Shown: piece after piece, positions 28,110 through 35,274 of the stretch
Layout of the letters: every line of letters starts with the position of its first letter
How positions within the stretch are numbered: the stretch's first letter is position 1
Assembly: GCF_001684975.1 (NCBI RefSeq)
Contig: NZ_MAYH01000012.1
Coordinates: forward strand, 496,001 to 560,000
DNA length: 64,000 nt
Reading direction: 5' to 3'
Source of the DNA: Chryseobacterium artocarpi
GTDB taxonomy: Bacteria > Bacteroidota > Bacteroidia > Flavobacteriales > Weeksellaceae
Made by a program: the position numbers and the translations under genes
Notes under the pieces: model-generated
What the model was told of the DNA's origin: nothing
Databases searched by the model: none
What the model saw: only the letters and a program-made list of their open reading frames with translations

Positions 28110-29492
28110 ATGGCTAAAAAAATAAAACCGGAACTTTCACTTACTCAGATTATCAATATGAGTATGGGATTCTTAGGAATTCAGATGGCATTTGGATTGC
28201 AGAACGGAAATGCAAGCCGTATTCTCGCTAACCTTGGAGCAGATGTTCATGAACTTTCATGGTTCTGGCTGGTGGCACCTATAACAGGACTTATCGTTCA
28301 GCCTATCATCGGGCATATGGGAGATAATACATGGAGTCCGTTAGGGAGAAGAAAGCCTTATTTCTTAATTGGTGCCATTCTCTGTGCAATAGGATTAGTT
28401 TTGCTTCCTAATGCAGCGTCAGTTACTCATATGTTCGCAGCATCAGCATTATTATTAGCTGTCATTTTTCTGGCAATGATGGATGCTTCCGTGAATGTGG
28501 CAATGGAACCTTTCAGAGCTTTGGTAGGAGATATGCTGCCAAAACATCAGGGAACAATAGGTTTCTCAGTACAAACTATTCTGATCGGGATTGGGGCAGT
28601 ATTAGGATCATACTTACCCGATTGGCTTACCCAGCTTGGAATTTCCAATGTTGCTCCAAAAGGCTTTGTTGCAGATAATGTGATCTATTCTTTTTATATA
28701 GGAGCTATTTTACTTCTTATATCCATTCTGTATACAATCATTACAACCAGAGAGTATTCTCCACAGGAGTTTTCAGAATTTGAAGAAGATCATAAAGAAA
28801 CAGAAGAACCTTCAAGATTTTCAGATATATTCAAGGACTTTGCAAGCATTCCGGCTCAGATGAAAAAGTTGGGAATTGTGCAGTTCTTTTCATGGTTTGC
28901 ATTATTTACAATGTGGGTTTTCACTACCAGTGCTTTGGCAACGCATCATATGGGGCTTTCTCCGGAAGATACTCATTCAAAGGCATTCAATGACGCTGGA
29001 GATTTAACCGGTAAACTCTTTGGAATGTATAACTTATGGGCTATTCCATTTGCTTTTCTACTGACACCAATTGCAAAATGGATCGGTAAAAAACAAACCC
29101 ATGCTTTAGCATTGTTATGTGGAGGATTAGGATTAATTTCGATGTATTTCATTAAGAGTATTGATCATTTATGGATCTCAATGGTAGGATTAGGATTTGC
29201 CTGGGCAAGTATTCTGGCAATGCCTTACGCAATGTTGATTGAAGTTATTCCTCAAAAGAAAATGGGCGTTTACATGGGAATATTCAATTTCTTTATTGTA
29301 ATTCCACAGATCATTAATGGTTTGTTCGGAGGTCCTATCGTAAGTGGAGTCTTCGGAAAGCAAGCGATGGACTATGTCGTTGTAGGAGGTGTTTGTATGC
29401 TTATTGGAGCTGTGGTAACCATGATTTTTGTTAAATCAGAAGACGAAACCCATAAGGAAATAGAAGAAGAAATCAAACAGGTACATTTCTAA
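28110..29492 (+). CDS. MFS sugar transporter of the SLC45/maltose type
   Basis: A 460-residue inner-membrane protein with about 12 spans. The N-terminal MSMGFLGIQMAFGLQNGNAS, then the GHMGDNTWSPLGRRKPY loop after span 2, is characteristic of the SLC45/MalA-like sugar:proton symporters found in Bacteroidetes maltose loci. A charged loop between spans 6 and 7 and a Glu-rich C terminus are cytoplasmic. It should import maltose or glucose made in the periplasm by the GH13 and GH97 enzymes. It closes the amylase operon and is followed by a hairpin at 29529-29558. Confidence 0.9.
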   Translation: MAKKIKPELSLTQIINMSMGFLGIQMAFGLQNGNASRILANLGADVHELSWFWLVAPITGLIVQPIIGHMGDNTWSPLGRRKPYFLIGAILCAIGLVLLPNAASVTHMFAASALLLAVIFLAMMDASVNVAMEPFRALVGDMLPKHQGTIGFSVQTILIGIGAVLGSYLPDWLTQLGISNVAPKGFVADNVIYSFYIGAILLLISILYTIITTREYSPQEFSEFEEDHKETEEPSRFSDIFKDFASIPAQMKKLGIVQFFSWFALFTMWVFTTSALATHHMGLSPEDTHSKAFNDAGDLTGKLFGMYNLWAIPFAFLLTPIAKWIGKKQTHALALLCGGLGLISMYFIKSIDHLWISMVGLGFAWASILAMPYAMLIEVIPQKKMGVYMGIFNFFIVIPQIINGLFGGPIVSGVFGKQAMDYVVVGGVCMLIGAVVTMIFVKSEDETHKEIEEEIKQVHF

Positions 29493-29528
29493 TTAGATAC
29501 TGTATAAATACTGTATAAAAATTCAATA

Positions 29529-29560
29529 GAAGCGGGCTTTAGTCCGCTTTCACTTTTTTC
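29529..29560 (+). terminator. Terminator after the sugar transporter (GCGGGCT-type)
   Basis: GAAGCGG (29529-29535) pairs with CCGCTTTC (29544-29551) around GCTTTAGT, followed by ACTTTTTTC. A closely similar hairpin in opposite orientation ends the alcohol dehydrogenase gene (45990-46012), so this is a recurrent terminator module. Confidence 0.7.
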
Positions 29561-29591
29561 TTCATCAAAAACTTATATATATTATTACTCA

Positions 29592-29628
29592 CCACGAATA
29601 ATAAAGGAAAAATTCGCGCATTCGTGGC
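29592..29628. repeat. Dispersed inverted repeat with CCACGAAT arms
   Basis: CCACGAAT (29592-29599) is repeated in inverse at 29620-29627. The right arm read in reverse, GCCACGAATGCGCGAAT, differs by one base from the left arm of a second element at 49382-49398. Both lie in non-coding gaps. Confidence 0.6.
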
Positions 29629-29749
29629 TTCAAATATACATCCGCTTAGGAAGAATAAATGAAGCTGGAAACTTAGAATATATAATAGTTTTCTCAATCT
29701 TTATTTTTTTTCTTAACCTACATCAATCTTTTTTCAGTTTCACATCGCT

Positions 29750-29757
29750 TACATTTG
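29750..29757 (+). promoter_or_regulatory. -7 box TACATTTG of the pirin gene
   Basis: Exact TAnnTTTG match 20 nt before ATG 29778; no good -33 TTTG at the usual spacing. Confidence 0.55.
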
Positions 29758-29777
29758 TAATGTAAATAATTGTAAAA

Positions 29778-30506
29778 ATGAAAACGGTATATCATAAAGC
29801 AGATTCAAGAGGGCATGCCAATCACGGTTGGTTAAACTCTTACCATACGTTCAGTTTTGCAAATTATCAGAATAGAGACAGGATGAATTTTGGAGTACTG
29901 AGAGTTCTGAACGACGATACCGTTTCTCAGGGAATGGGATTCGGGAACCATCCGCACAGAGATATGGAAATTATTTCTATTCCTTTAGAAGGAGATTTGG
30001 AACATAAGGACTCAATGGGGACTACTGCTGTGATCAGAAAAGGAGAAATTCAGGCGATGAGTGCCGGAACCGGTATCATACATAGTGAATACAATAAAAA
30101 TAAAGATGAAGAAGCTAAGTTCTTACAGATATGGATTTTTCCTCGAGAATTGAATCTTGAACCCAGATACGATCAGAAAAATATCAAAGATGGTAAAAAA
30201 ATAAATGGATTTCAGCAGATTTTATCCCCTAATAAAAATGATGACGGAGTTTGGATTCAACAGGATGTATGGTTTAATCTAGCCAACTTTAAAAAAGGAA
30301 ATGGTAAAAACTACATGTTGAACAAAAAAGGAAATGGAGTTTACGCATTTGTATTAAAAGGAAGTGCAAAAGTAGGAGACCGGATCCTTAACGAAAGAGA
30401 CGGATTGGGAATCTGGGATACTCAAAGCTTTAATATCGAAGCTGTGGAAGATGCAGAAATATTATTGATGGAAGTACCAATGGAATTACCATCTTATCTT
30501 AAATAA
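29778..30506 (+). CDS. Pirin family protein (bicupin, possible quercetinase)
   Basis: A 242-residue cytoplasmic bicupin. The N-terminal cupin carries the complete pirin metal site: H58 and H60 (GNHPHRDME), H102 and E104 (IIHSEYN). The start MKTVYHKADSRGHANHGWLNS is typical of the YhhW/pirin subgroup, some of which oxidise quercetin in vitro. It precedes an FMN reductase on the same strand after 84 bp; the two often neighbour each other in Flavobacteriia as redox or stress genes (context inference). Confidence 0.92.
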   Translation: MKTVYHKADSRGHANHGWLNSYHTFSFANYQNRDRMNFGVLRVLNDDTVSQGMGFGNHPHRDMEIISIPLEGDLEHKDSMGTTAVIRKGEIQAMSAGTGIIHSEYNKNKDEEAKFLQIWIFPRELNLEPRYDQKNIKDGKKINGFQQILSPNKNDDGVWIQQDVWFNLANFKKGNGKNYMLNKKGNGVYAFVLKGSAKVGDRILNERDGLGIWDTQSFNIEAVEDAEILLMEVPMELPSYLK

Positions 30507-30509
30507 AAT

Positions 30510-30569
30510 TAAATTTGTAGCCTTAAAAATTTTTAAATAAAAAATATCGTCATCAAAGCTAATGACGAT
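30510..30569 (+). promoter_or_regulatory. Promoter and leader hairpin of the FMN reductase gene
   Basis: TAAATTTG at 30510-30517 is an exact -7 match. The leader then holds an 8-pair hairpin, ATCGTCAT (30546-30553) with ATGACGAT (30562-30569), not followed by T residues, so it is not a terminator. It may stabilise the mRNA 5' end. Confidence 0.5.
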
Positions 30570-30590
30570 TACTAACTAAAAAAACAACAT

Positions 30591-31142
30591 ATGAAAATTT
30601 TAGCAATAGCAGGAAGTAATTCCGAAGTTTCAATGAACAAGCAGTTGGTTGCTTATGCATCAACATTATTTGATAATGCAGAAGCAGAAGTTATCGATTT
30701 GAACCCTTTCGAAATGCCAATCTATAAGCACGAAAGAGAATTGGCGGGTGGAGTTCCTAAGGAAGCATATGATTTTGCAGCAAAAATTGATGATGCAGAT
30801 GTATTATTGATTTCTTTAGGAGAGCACAATGGAACATACTCTACAGCATTCAAAAATGTGTTCGACTGGGTATCAAGGATTAAAGACAGAACTGTTTGGA
30901 ATGAAGTACCAATGCTATTGATGTCTACATCTCCAGGAGGTAGAGGTGGAGCAGGAGTTTTAGAAGCTGCCTCCAAGCGCTTCCCTTTCCACGGTGGAAA
31001 TGTGGTAGAGACTTACTCTCTTCCTTTCTTTAATGATAACTTTGATAAAGCTGCTCAAAAAATTTCTAACGAAGAGAAAGACAGTGAATTAAAGGAAAAA
31101 ATTAAGAAGATTTCAGCTCTCGAAACAATACTTGAAAAATAG
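30591..31142 (+). CDS. NADPH-dependent FMN reductase family protein
   Basis: A 183-residue flavodoxin-fold reductase. The FMN phosphate loop is at the N terminus (ILAIAGSNSEVSMNKQL), followed by SLGEHNGTYSTAFKNVFDW and STSPGGRGGAGV, the motifs of the ArsH/chromate-reductase/azoreductase branch. It should reduce quinones, azo compounds or FMN with NADPH in the cytoplasm. It has its own -7 box and lies just before a separate small transcription unit. Confidence 0.9.
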   Translation: MKILAIAGSNSEVSMNKQLVAYASTLFDNAEAEVIDLNPFEMPIYKHERELAGGVPKEAYDFAAKIDDADVLLISLGEHNGTYSTAFKNVFDWVSRIKDRTVWNEVPMLLMSTSPGGRGGAGVLEAASKRFPFHGGNVVETYSLPFFNDNFDKAAQKISNEEKDSELKEKIKKISALETILEK

Positions 31143-31144
31143 AA

Positions 31145-31175
31145 TTTGAATATTCATTTAAAATTACTATTTTTG
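31145..31175 (+). promoter_or_regulatory. Strong promoter TTTG-19-TATTTTTG of a small transcription unit
   Basis: TTTG at 31145-31148 and TATTTTTG at 31168-31175 are spaced by 19 nt. Transcription should start near 31179. The promoter begins 3 bp after the reductase stop codon and drives only a short unit ending at the terminator 31272-31303. Confidence 0.75.
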
Positions 31176-31189
31176 CAAAAAGAAAAGAG

Positions 31190-31264
31190 ATGAAAATTCA
31201 GACCTCCTATAAACAATATTTTTCTCATAAAGGGAAAATTGTGGGCTCTGAAATTCTGAAATAA
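31190..31264 (+). CDS. Candidate small protein (24 residues) in a discrete small transcript
   Basis: An ATG frame of 24 codons plus stop begins MKIQTSYKQYFSHKGK and ends SEILK. It is basic, with no hydrophobic segment. It lies between a near-consensus promoter (31145-31175) and an 11-pair terminator (31272-31303), so the RNA is about 125 nt and carries nothing else. It could encode a small protein, be a non-coding RNA, or be a leader whose read-through reaches purM. The frame is short enough to occur by chance; the transcription signals are the stronger evidence. I do not recognise the product. Confidence 0.4.
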   Translation: MKIQTSYKQYFSHKGKIVGSEILK

Positions 31265-31271
31265 AATAACG

Positions 31272-31303
31272 GCCGATAATCTGAAAAGATTGTCGGCTTT
31301 TTT
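31272..31303 (+). terminator. Terminator with GAAA tetraloop
   Basis: GCCGATAATCT (31272-31282) and AGATTGTCGGC (31287-31297) form an 11-pair stem with one G-U, closed by a GAAA tetraloop and followed by six T. It ends the small unit upstream of purM, and may also act as an attenuator for purM. Confidence 0.9.
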
Positions 31304-31370
31304 GTTTTCTAAATCGAATATAAAAAGTAAATTGAAATATTAAAAGATAAGAAGATCTAAGACAGTAAGC

Positions 31371-31405
31371 CATCTGAAATCTGAAATCTAATATCTAAAA
31401 ATCTA
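31371..31405 (+). repeat. Degenerate TCTGAAATCT tract before purM
   Basis: The word AAATCTGAAATCTAATATCT and its variants repeat in the last 40 bases before purM. Similar tracts precede guaA, the MFS pump and the UbiB gene. No -7 box is present in it. Confidence 0.5.
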
Positions 31406-31412
31406 AGCAGAC

Positions 31413-32405
31413 ATGAGCAACACTTACAAATCAGCAGGAGTAGACAAAGAAGAAGGATACAAAACGGTTGACAAGATCAAAAAAGCAGTTGGTGAAACCC
31501 ACAACTCAAACGTATTGAACCATTTGGGGAGTTTTGGTGCTTTCTATGAGATCGGAGGATACAAAAATCCGGTTCTTGTTTCGGGAACAGATGGAGTAGG
31601 AACAAAGTTAAAAGTAGCTTTGGATACCAAAAAATATGGCTCTATCGGTGTAGATTGTTTTGCAATGTGTGCCAATGATATTCTTTGTCATGGTGCTAAA
31701 CCTTTATTTTTCCTTGATTATTTAGCTTGTGGAAAGCTTGATTCTGAGATCGCAGCTGAGATCGTTTTAGGAATGGTAGAAGCTTGTAAGGATAACAACT
31801 GTGCATTAATCGGTGGAGAAACTGCTGAAATGCCGGGAATGTACAAGCCTGGAGATTACGATGTTGCTGGATTCTGTGTAGGAATCGTAGAAAAAGATCA
31901 GATCATTGACGGGTCCAATATCAAAGCAGGTAATAAAATTATTGCTTTACCAAGCTCAGGATTCCACTCAAACGGATTCTCTTTAGTAAGAAAAGTATTC
32001 CCGAACTTCGAAGAAGAGTTTGAAGGAAAACCATTATATGAAACCCTTTTAGTACCTACGAGATTATACTATAAAGATATTCATAGAGTATTAGAAGAAG
32101 TAAAAGTAGAAGGAATTGCTCACATTACAGGAGGTGGTCTTTACGAAAACGTTCCAAGGATTATCCCTGAAGGACTTTGTGCTTCTATCGACGGTTCTAA
32201 AATCAGAATTCCAAGCATAATGCTTGAATTGGAGAAAAGAGGTGGAGTTGCAAGAGAAGAAATGCATGGAACATTCAATATGGGTGTAGGAATGGTAATC
32301 GTTGTAGATGCTGAACATGCTGAAAAAGTATTACACCTTTTAGATGATGCTTACGAAATCGGTGAGATCACGGAAGGAGCAGAGAAAATCAATTTATCAC
32401 TATAA
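31413..32405 (+). CDS. purM: Phosphoribosylformylglycinamidine cyclo-ligase (AIR synthetase)
   Basis: A 330-residue cytoplasmic enzyme closing the imidazole ring (FGAM + ATP to AIR), step 5 of purine synthesis. Family motifs are all seen: AGVDKEEGYKTVDKIKK near the N terminus, VSGTDGVGTKLKVA, the GGETAEMPGMY signature, and ITGGGLYENVPRIIP. It is followed by a small unrelated gene, then purN, purH, purD and guaA on the same strand. Upstream are a small transcription unit and a repeat tract, but no obvious promoter of its own. Confidence 0.97.
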   Translation: MSNTYKSAGVDKEEGYKTVDKIKKAVGETHNSNVLNHLGSFGAFYEIGGYKNPVLVSGTDGVGTKLKVALDTKKYGSIGVDCFAMCANDILCHGAKPLFFLDYLACGKLDSEIAAEIVLGMVEACKDNNCALIGGETAEMPGMYKPGDYDVAGFCVGIVEKDQIIDGSNIKAGNKIIALPSSGFHSNGFSLVRKVFPNFEEEFEGKPLYETLLVPTRLYYKDIHRVLEEVKVEGIAHITGGGLYENVPRIIPEGLCASIDGSKIRIPSIMLELEKRGGVAREEMHGTFNMGVGMVIVVDAEHAEKVLHLLDDAYEIGEITEGAEKINLSL

Positions 32406-32409
32406 ATAA

Positions 32410-32466
32410 CATAGTAATTTACCAGTGTACCAATTAAAATCATTGTTAGACTGATACATTGTTACA
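32410..32466 (+). repeat. Dispersed repeat, copy 1 (GTACCAATT ... CATTGTTACATTAAA)
   Basis: This gap carries AGTGTACCAATT and, 30 nt on, CATTGTTACATTAAA. The same two blocks occur at 33508-33581, with an inserted segment. No promoter was recognised in it. Confidence 0.5.
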
Positions 32467-32472
32467 TTAAAA

Positions 32473-32889
32473 ATGAATAAATCCATCCGCTACCTGATCT
32501 TTACAATAGTACTTCTCGGAGTTGGATATTGGGGATTTTATAGCTGGAAACATAAAACATCTTTAGGAGACCTCATTACCATAGAAGCTACATTCATGCA
32601 ATATGCCTGCGGAGATGAGAATGATGATGCAAAAGTTAAAAAAGTAAGTGATCCACGATATAACCTTTTATTAGGAAAAGATATCAATCCTGAAACAAAA
32701 AATAGTCTTGATCCCTTTGATTTTAAAGATTATTTTTATGATAACCGTAGCGATCAGTACTATATGACCTATAGGTTGAAAGGTCGTTTGGAAATAAATT
32801 CAAAATCAGGATGTGACGATTTTACTCCAAGGTTTTATGTAGAGGAGATAGAAAGATTGGATGGAACACATCGGGTAATAATAAAATAA
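32473..32889 (+). CDS. Hypothetical membrane-anchored protein
   Basis: A 138-residue protein with a single N-terminal membrane span (about residues 6-25, YLIFTIVLLGVGYWGFY), a non-cytoplasmic domain, two cysteines (one in YACGDE, one in SGCDDF) that could form a disulfide, and a charged C terminus. The family is not recognised. It sits between purM and purN, separated from both by repeat-bearing gaps, so its position there may not reflect function. Confidence 0.65.
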   Translation: MNKSIRYLIFTIVLLGVGYWGFYSWKHKTSLGDLITIEATFMQYACGDENDDAKVKKVSDPRYNLLLGKDINPETKNSLDPFDFKDYFYDNRSDQYYMTYRLKGRLEINSKSGCDDFTPRFYVEEIERLDGTHRVIIK

Positions 32890-32907
32890 ATCAAACAGGA
32901 AACTGAA

Positions 32908-32922
32908 AACCTTGACAAGGTT
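32908..32922. repeat. AACCTTG-A-CAAGGTT palindrome before purN
   Basis: A 15-bp dyad with 7-base arms ends 11 bp before the purN ATG. A word of this kind recurs in Flavobacteriia intergenic DNA as I recall it, so it may be a dispersed repeat rather than a purN operator. Confidence 0.4.
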
Positions 32923-32933
32923 ACCAAATAAAT

Positions 32934-33497
32934 ATGAAGAACATTGTAGTGCTTGTATCCGGTTCAGGAACCAATCTGCAGAGAATTATTGATACCATTG
33001 AAGCTGGAGAAATCCAGAATGCAAAAGTATCTTTAGTGGTTGCTGACAGAGAATGTTTCGGATTGGAAAGAGCAGCAAATCATAACATAAAAAGCATACT
33101 GATTCCAAGAGGAAAGAATTTCAGCAGTGAATTGGCAAAAGTAATTCCACAAGATACAGACCTAATTGTATTGGCAGGATTCCTATCCATTTTAAAACCT
33201 GAATTCTGTGAAAATTGGAACGGTAAAATAATCAATATTCATCCGGCATTGCTTCCAAAATTCGGTGGAAAAGGTATGTGGGGAATGAACGTTCATAACG
33301 CAGTTATTGAAGCTAAAGAAACAGAGAGTGGAGCAACGGTACATTTTGTAACACCGGGTATTGATGAAGGAGCACCAATTCTTCAGAAATCTTTTGAAGT
33401 AACAGCAGAGGATACTCCTGAAACATTAGCCCAGAAAGTTCACCAGATTGAATATGAAATATTTCCTTTAGCCATTAATAAGGTCCTGGGAAATTAA
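32934..33497 (+). CDS. purN: Phosphoribosylglycinamide formyltransferase
   Basis: A 187-residue enzyme transferring a formyl group from 10-formyl-tetrahydrofolate to GAR. The phosphate loop VSGSGTNLQRIID is at the N terminus, the catalytic NIHPALLPKFGG block around residue 102 carries Asn and His, and the downstream HNAVIEAKETESGATVHFV and DEGAPI match the family, including the Asp that completes the catalytic trio. Length is normal. It is a step-3 enzyme placed between purM and purH. Confidence 0.96.
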   Translation: MKNIVVLVSGSGTNLQRIIDTIEAGEIQNAKVSLVVADRECFGLERAANHNIKSILIPRGKNFSSELAKVIPQDTDLIVLAGFLSILKPEFCENWNGKIINIHPALLPKFGGKGMWGMNVHNAVIEAKETESGATVHFVTPGIDEGAPILQKSFEVTAEDTPETLAQKVHQIEYEIFPLAINKVLGN

Positions 33498-33507
33498 TAA
33501 ATATAAC

Positions 33508-33581
33508 AATGTACCAATTTATCAATAATGATAATTGTCATTCTGAGCATAGCGAAGAATCTCATTGTTACATTAAATAAA
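33508..33581 (+). repeat. Dispersed repeat, copy 2, with TGTCATTCTGAGC insert
   Basis: AATGTACCAATTT and CATTGTTACATTAAA, shared with copy 1 at 32410-32466, flank an inserted TTGTCATTCTGAGCATAGCG followed by AAGAATCTC. The inserted word resembles an intergenic repeat I have seen in many Bacteroidetes genomes. It lies between purN and purH. Confidence 0.55.
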
Positions 33582-33605
33582 AAAATCTAAGTAAAATAAA
33601 AAGTA

Positions 33606-33646
33606 ATCCGGAGGTGAAAGAACCGGATACAGTTTGAAATAACTGT
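33606..33646 (+). promoter_or_regulatory. Paired hairpins in the purH leader
   Basis: ATCCGG (33606-33611) pairs with CCGGAT (33623-33628), and immediately next ACAGTT (33629-33634) pairs with AACTGT (33641-33646). There is no base between the helices, so they could stack. The loops are AGGTGAAAGAA and TGAAAT. No T run follows, and the purH ATG is 22 nt downstream. It does not fit the ZTP or THF riboswitch patterns I know. It is a candidate structured leader. Confidence 0.4.
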
Positions 33647-33667
33647 GAAAAGTAAAAATTGAAAGTA

Positions 33668-35185
33668 ATGAGTAAAAAGAGAGTTTTAATCAGTGTTTCT
33701 GACAAAAGTGGATTAATTGAATTCGCACAGTTTTTGGAAGCTCAGAATTATGAGTTAATCTCCACAGGAGGAACGTTCAAACATTTGAAAGACGCTGGTT
33801 TAAATCCTATTCAGATTGATGAGGTAACCAATTTCCCTGAAATGCTGGACGGAAGAGTGAAAACATTACACCCGAAAGTTCACGGTGGATTGTTAGCGGT
33901 TCGTAACAACGAAGAGCACATGAAAACCGTTCAGGAACACGGAATTGGTCTGATTGACATGGTGATCGTAAACCTTTATCCTTTCTTTGAAAATGTAAAC
34001 AAAGACATTTCTTTACATGAGAAAGTAGAGTTTATAGATATCGGTGGACCATCAATGCTTCGTTCTGCAGCGAAAAACTTCGATTCTGTTACCGTAATCA
34101 CTGATGTAGAAGATTATACAACAGTAAAACTGGAAATGGAACAAAACGGAGATACTTATATTGAGACCCGTAAAAAGCTTGCAGGAAAAGTATTCAACCT
34201 TACATCAGCTTATGATGCAGCTATTTCAAGAATGCTTTTAGATGAGGAATATCCTACTTATTTAAATGCATCTTACAAAAAAGTTTCAGATCTGAGATAC
34301 GGTGAAAACCCTCACCAGACAGCAGCTTACTACGTTTCTACTTTCGAGAACGGAGCAATGAAAGATTTCGAACAGCTTGGAGGTAAAGAACTTTCTTTCA
34401 ACAATCTTCGTGATATGGATCTTTGCTGGAAAGTAGTGAATGAATTCAAAGATGAAATGGCTTGTTGTGCAGTAAAGCACTCTACACCTTGTGGAGTTGC
34501 AATCGGTACATCAGGATTAGAAACATACCAGAAAACTTTCGAATGTGATCCGGTTTCTATCTTTGGCGGAATTGTTGCTATGAACTATAAGATCGATGCC
34601 GCTACAGCAGAGGAATTAAACAAAACATTCCTTGAAATTGTAATGGCTCCTGATTTTGACGAAGAAGCTCTTGAAGTTTTAAGAAAAAAGAAAAACCTTA
34701 GAATCATCAAAATCGTAAACCCTGTTTCTGATAAGCAGACTTGGGTGAAAGTAGACGGTGGTATCCTGGTTCAGGATAATGACTTACATTTCTCTGATGA
34801 CATCAAAGTAGTGACTGAAACTCAGCCTACAGAAGAACAGAAGAAAGCATTGCTTTTCTCTCAGAGAGTCGTAAAATATGTGAAATCTAACGCTATTGTT
34901 GTTTCCAACGGAATCCAGGCTTTCGGAATCGGAGGCGGACAGGTAAACAGAATCTGGGCTACCCAACAGGCGATTGAAAGAGCAAAAGAAAAATTCACAG
35001 GAGATTTAGTATTGGCATCGGATGCATTTTTTCCTTTCCGTGATGTGGTAGATTACTGCGCTCAGGAAGGTATCAAAGCGATCATTCAGCCAGGTGGAAG
35101 TGTAAAAGATCAGGACAGCATTGAAGCTGCTAATGAGCACAAAATCCCAATGATGTTTACTGGGGTTAGACACTTTTTCCACTAA
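33668..35185 (+). CDS. purH: Bifunctional AICAR formyltransferase / IMP cyclohydrolase
   Basis: A 505-residue enzyme for the last two steps to IMP. ATG 33668 ([13 protein letters not shown]) is preferred over the TTG three codons upstream. The N-terminal MGS-fold cyclohydrolase ([28 protein letters not shown]) spans about residues 1-195, then the transformylase with [20 protein letters not shown] and SDAFFPFRD. Length is normal. The upstream gap has a dispersed repeat and a paired-hairpin leader. Confidence 0.97.
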   Translation: MSKKRVLISVSDKSGLIEFAQFLEAQNYELISTGGTFKHLKDAGLNPIQIDEVTNFPEMLDGRVKTLHPKVHGGLLAVRNNEEHMKTVQEHGIGLIDMVIVNLYPFFENVNKDISLHEKVEFIDIGGPSMLRSAAKNFDSVTVITDVEDYTTVKLEMEQNGDTYIETRKKLAGKVFNLTSAYDAAISRMLLDEEYPTYLNASYKKVSDLRYGENPHQTAAYYVSTFENGAMKDFEQLGGKELSFNNLRDMDLCWKVVNEFKDEMACCAVKHSTPCGVAIGTSGLETYQKTFECDPVSIFGGIVAMNYKIDAATAEELNKTFLEIVMAPDFDEEALEVLRKKKNLRIIKIVNPVSDKQTWVKVDGGILVQDNDLHFSDDIKVVTETQPTEEQKKALLFSQRVVKYVKSNAIVVSNGIQAFGIGGGQVNRIWATQQAIERAKEKFTGDLVLASDAFFPFRDVVDYCAQEGIKAIIQPGGSVKDQDSIEAANEHKIPMMFTGVRHFFH

Positions 35186-35213
35186 TTAAAATAGAATTAA
35201 AAAATAATTGAGG

Positions 35214-35246
35214 ATTGTATTTTTAGCATCCAAAATTATATATTTG
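35214..35246 (+). promoter_or_regulatory. Promoter of purD (ATTG-21-TATATTTG)
   Basis: TATATTTG at 35239-35246 is an exact -7 box; ATTG at 35214-35217 is a partial -33 box at 21 nt. ATG 35275 follows after 28 nt. purD is therefore likely transcribed separately from purH. Confidence 0.65.
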
Positions 35247-35274
35247 TAGAATAAGACTAGATAATAAATAAAGT

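Noticed and set aside
33595..33667. ZTP or tetrahydrofolate riboswitch before purH
   Set aside because: The conserved cores of those riboswitches as I know them are absent; only two simple hairpins are seen.
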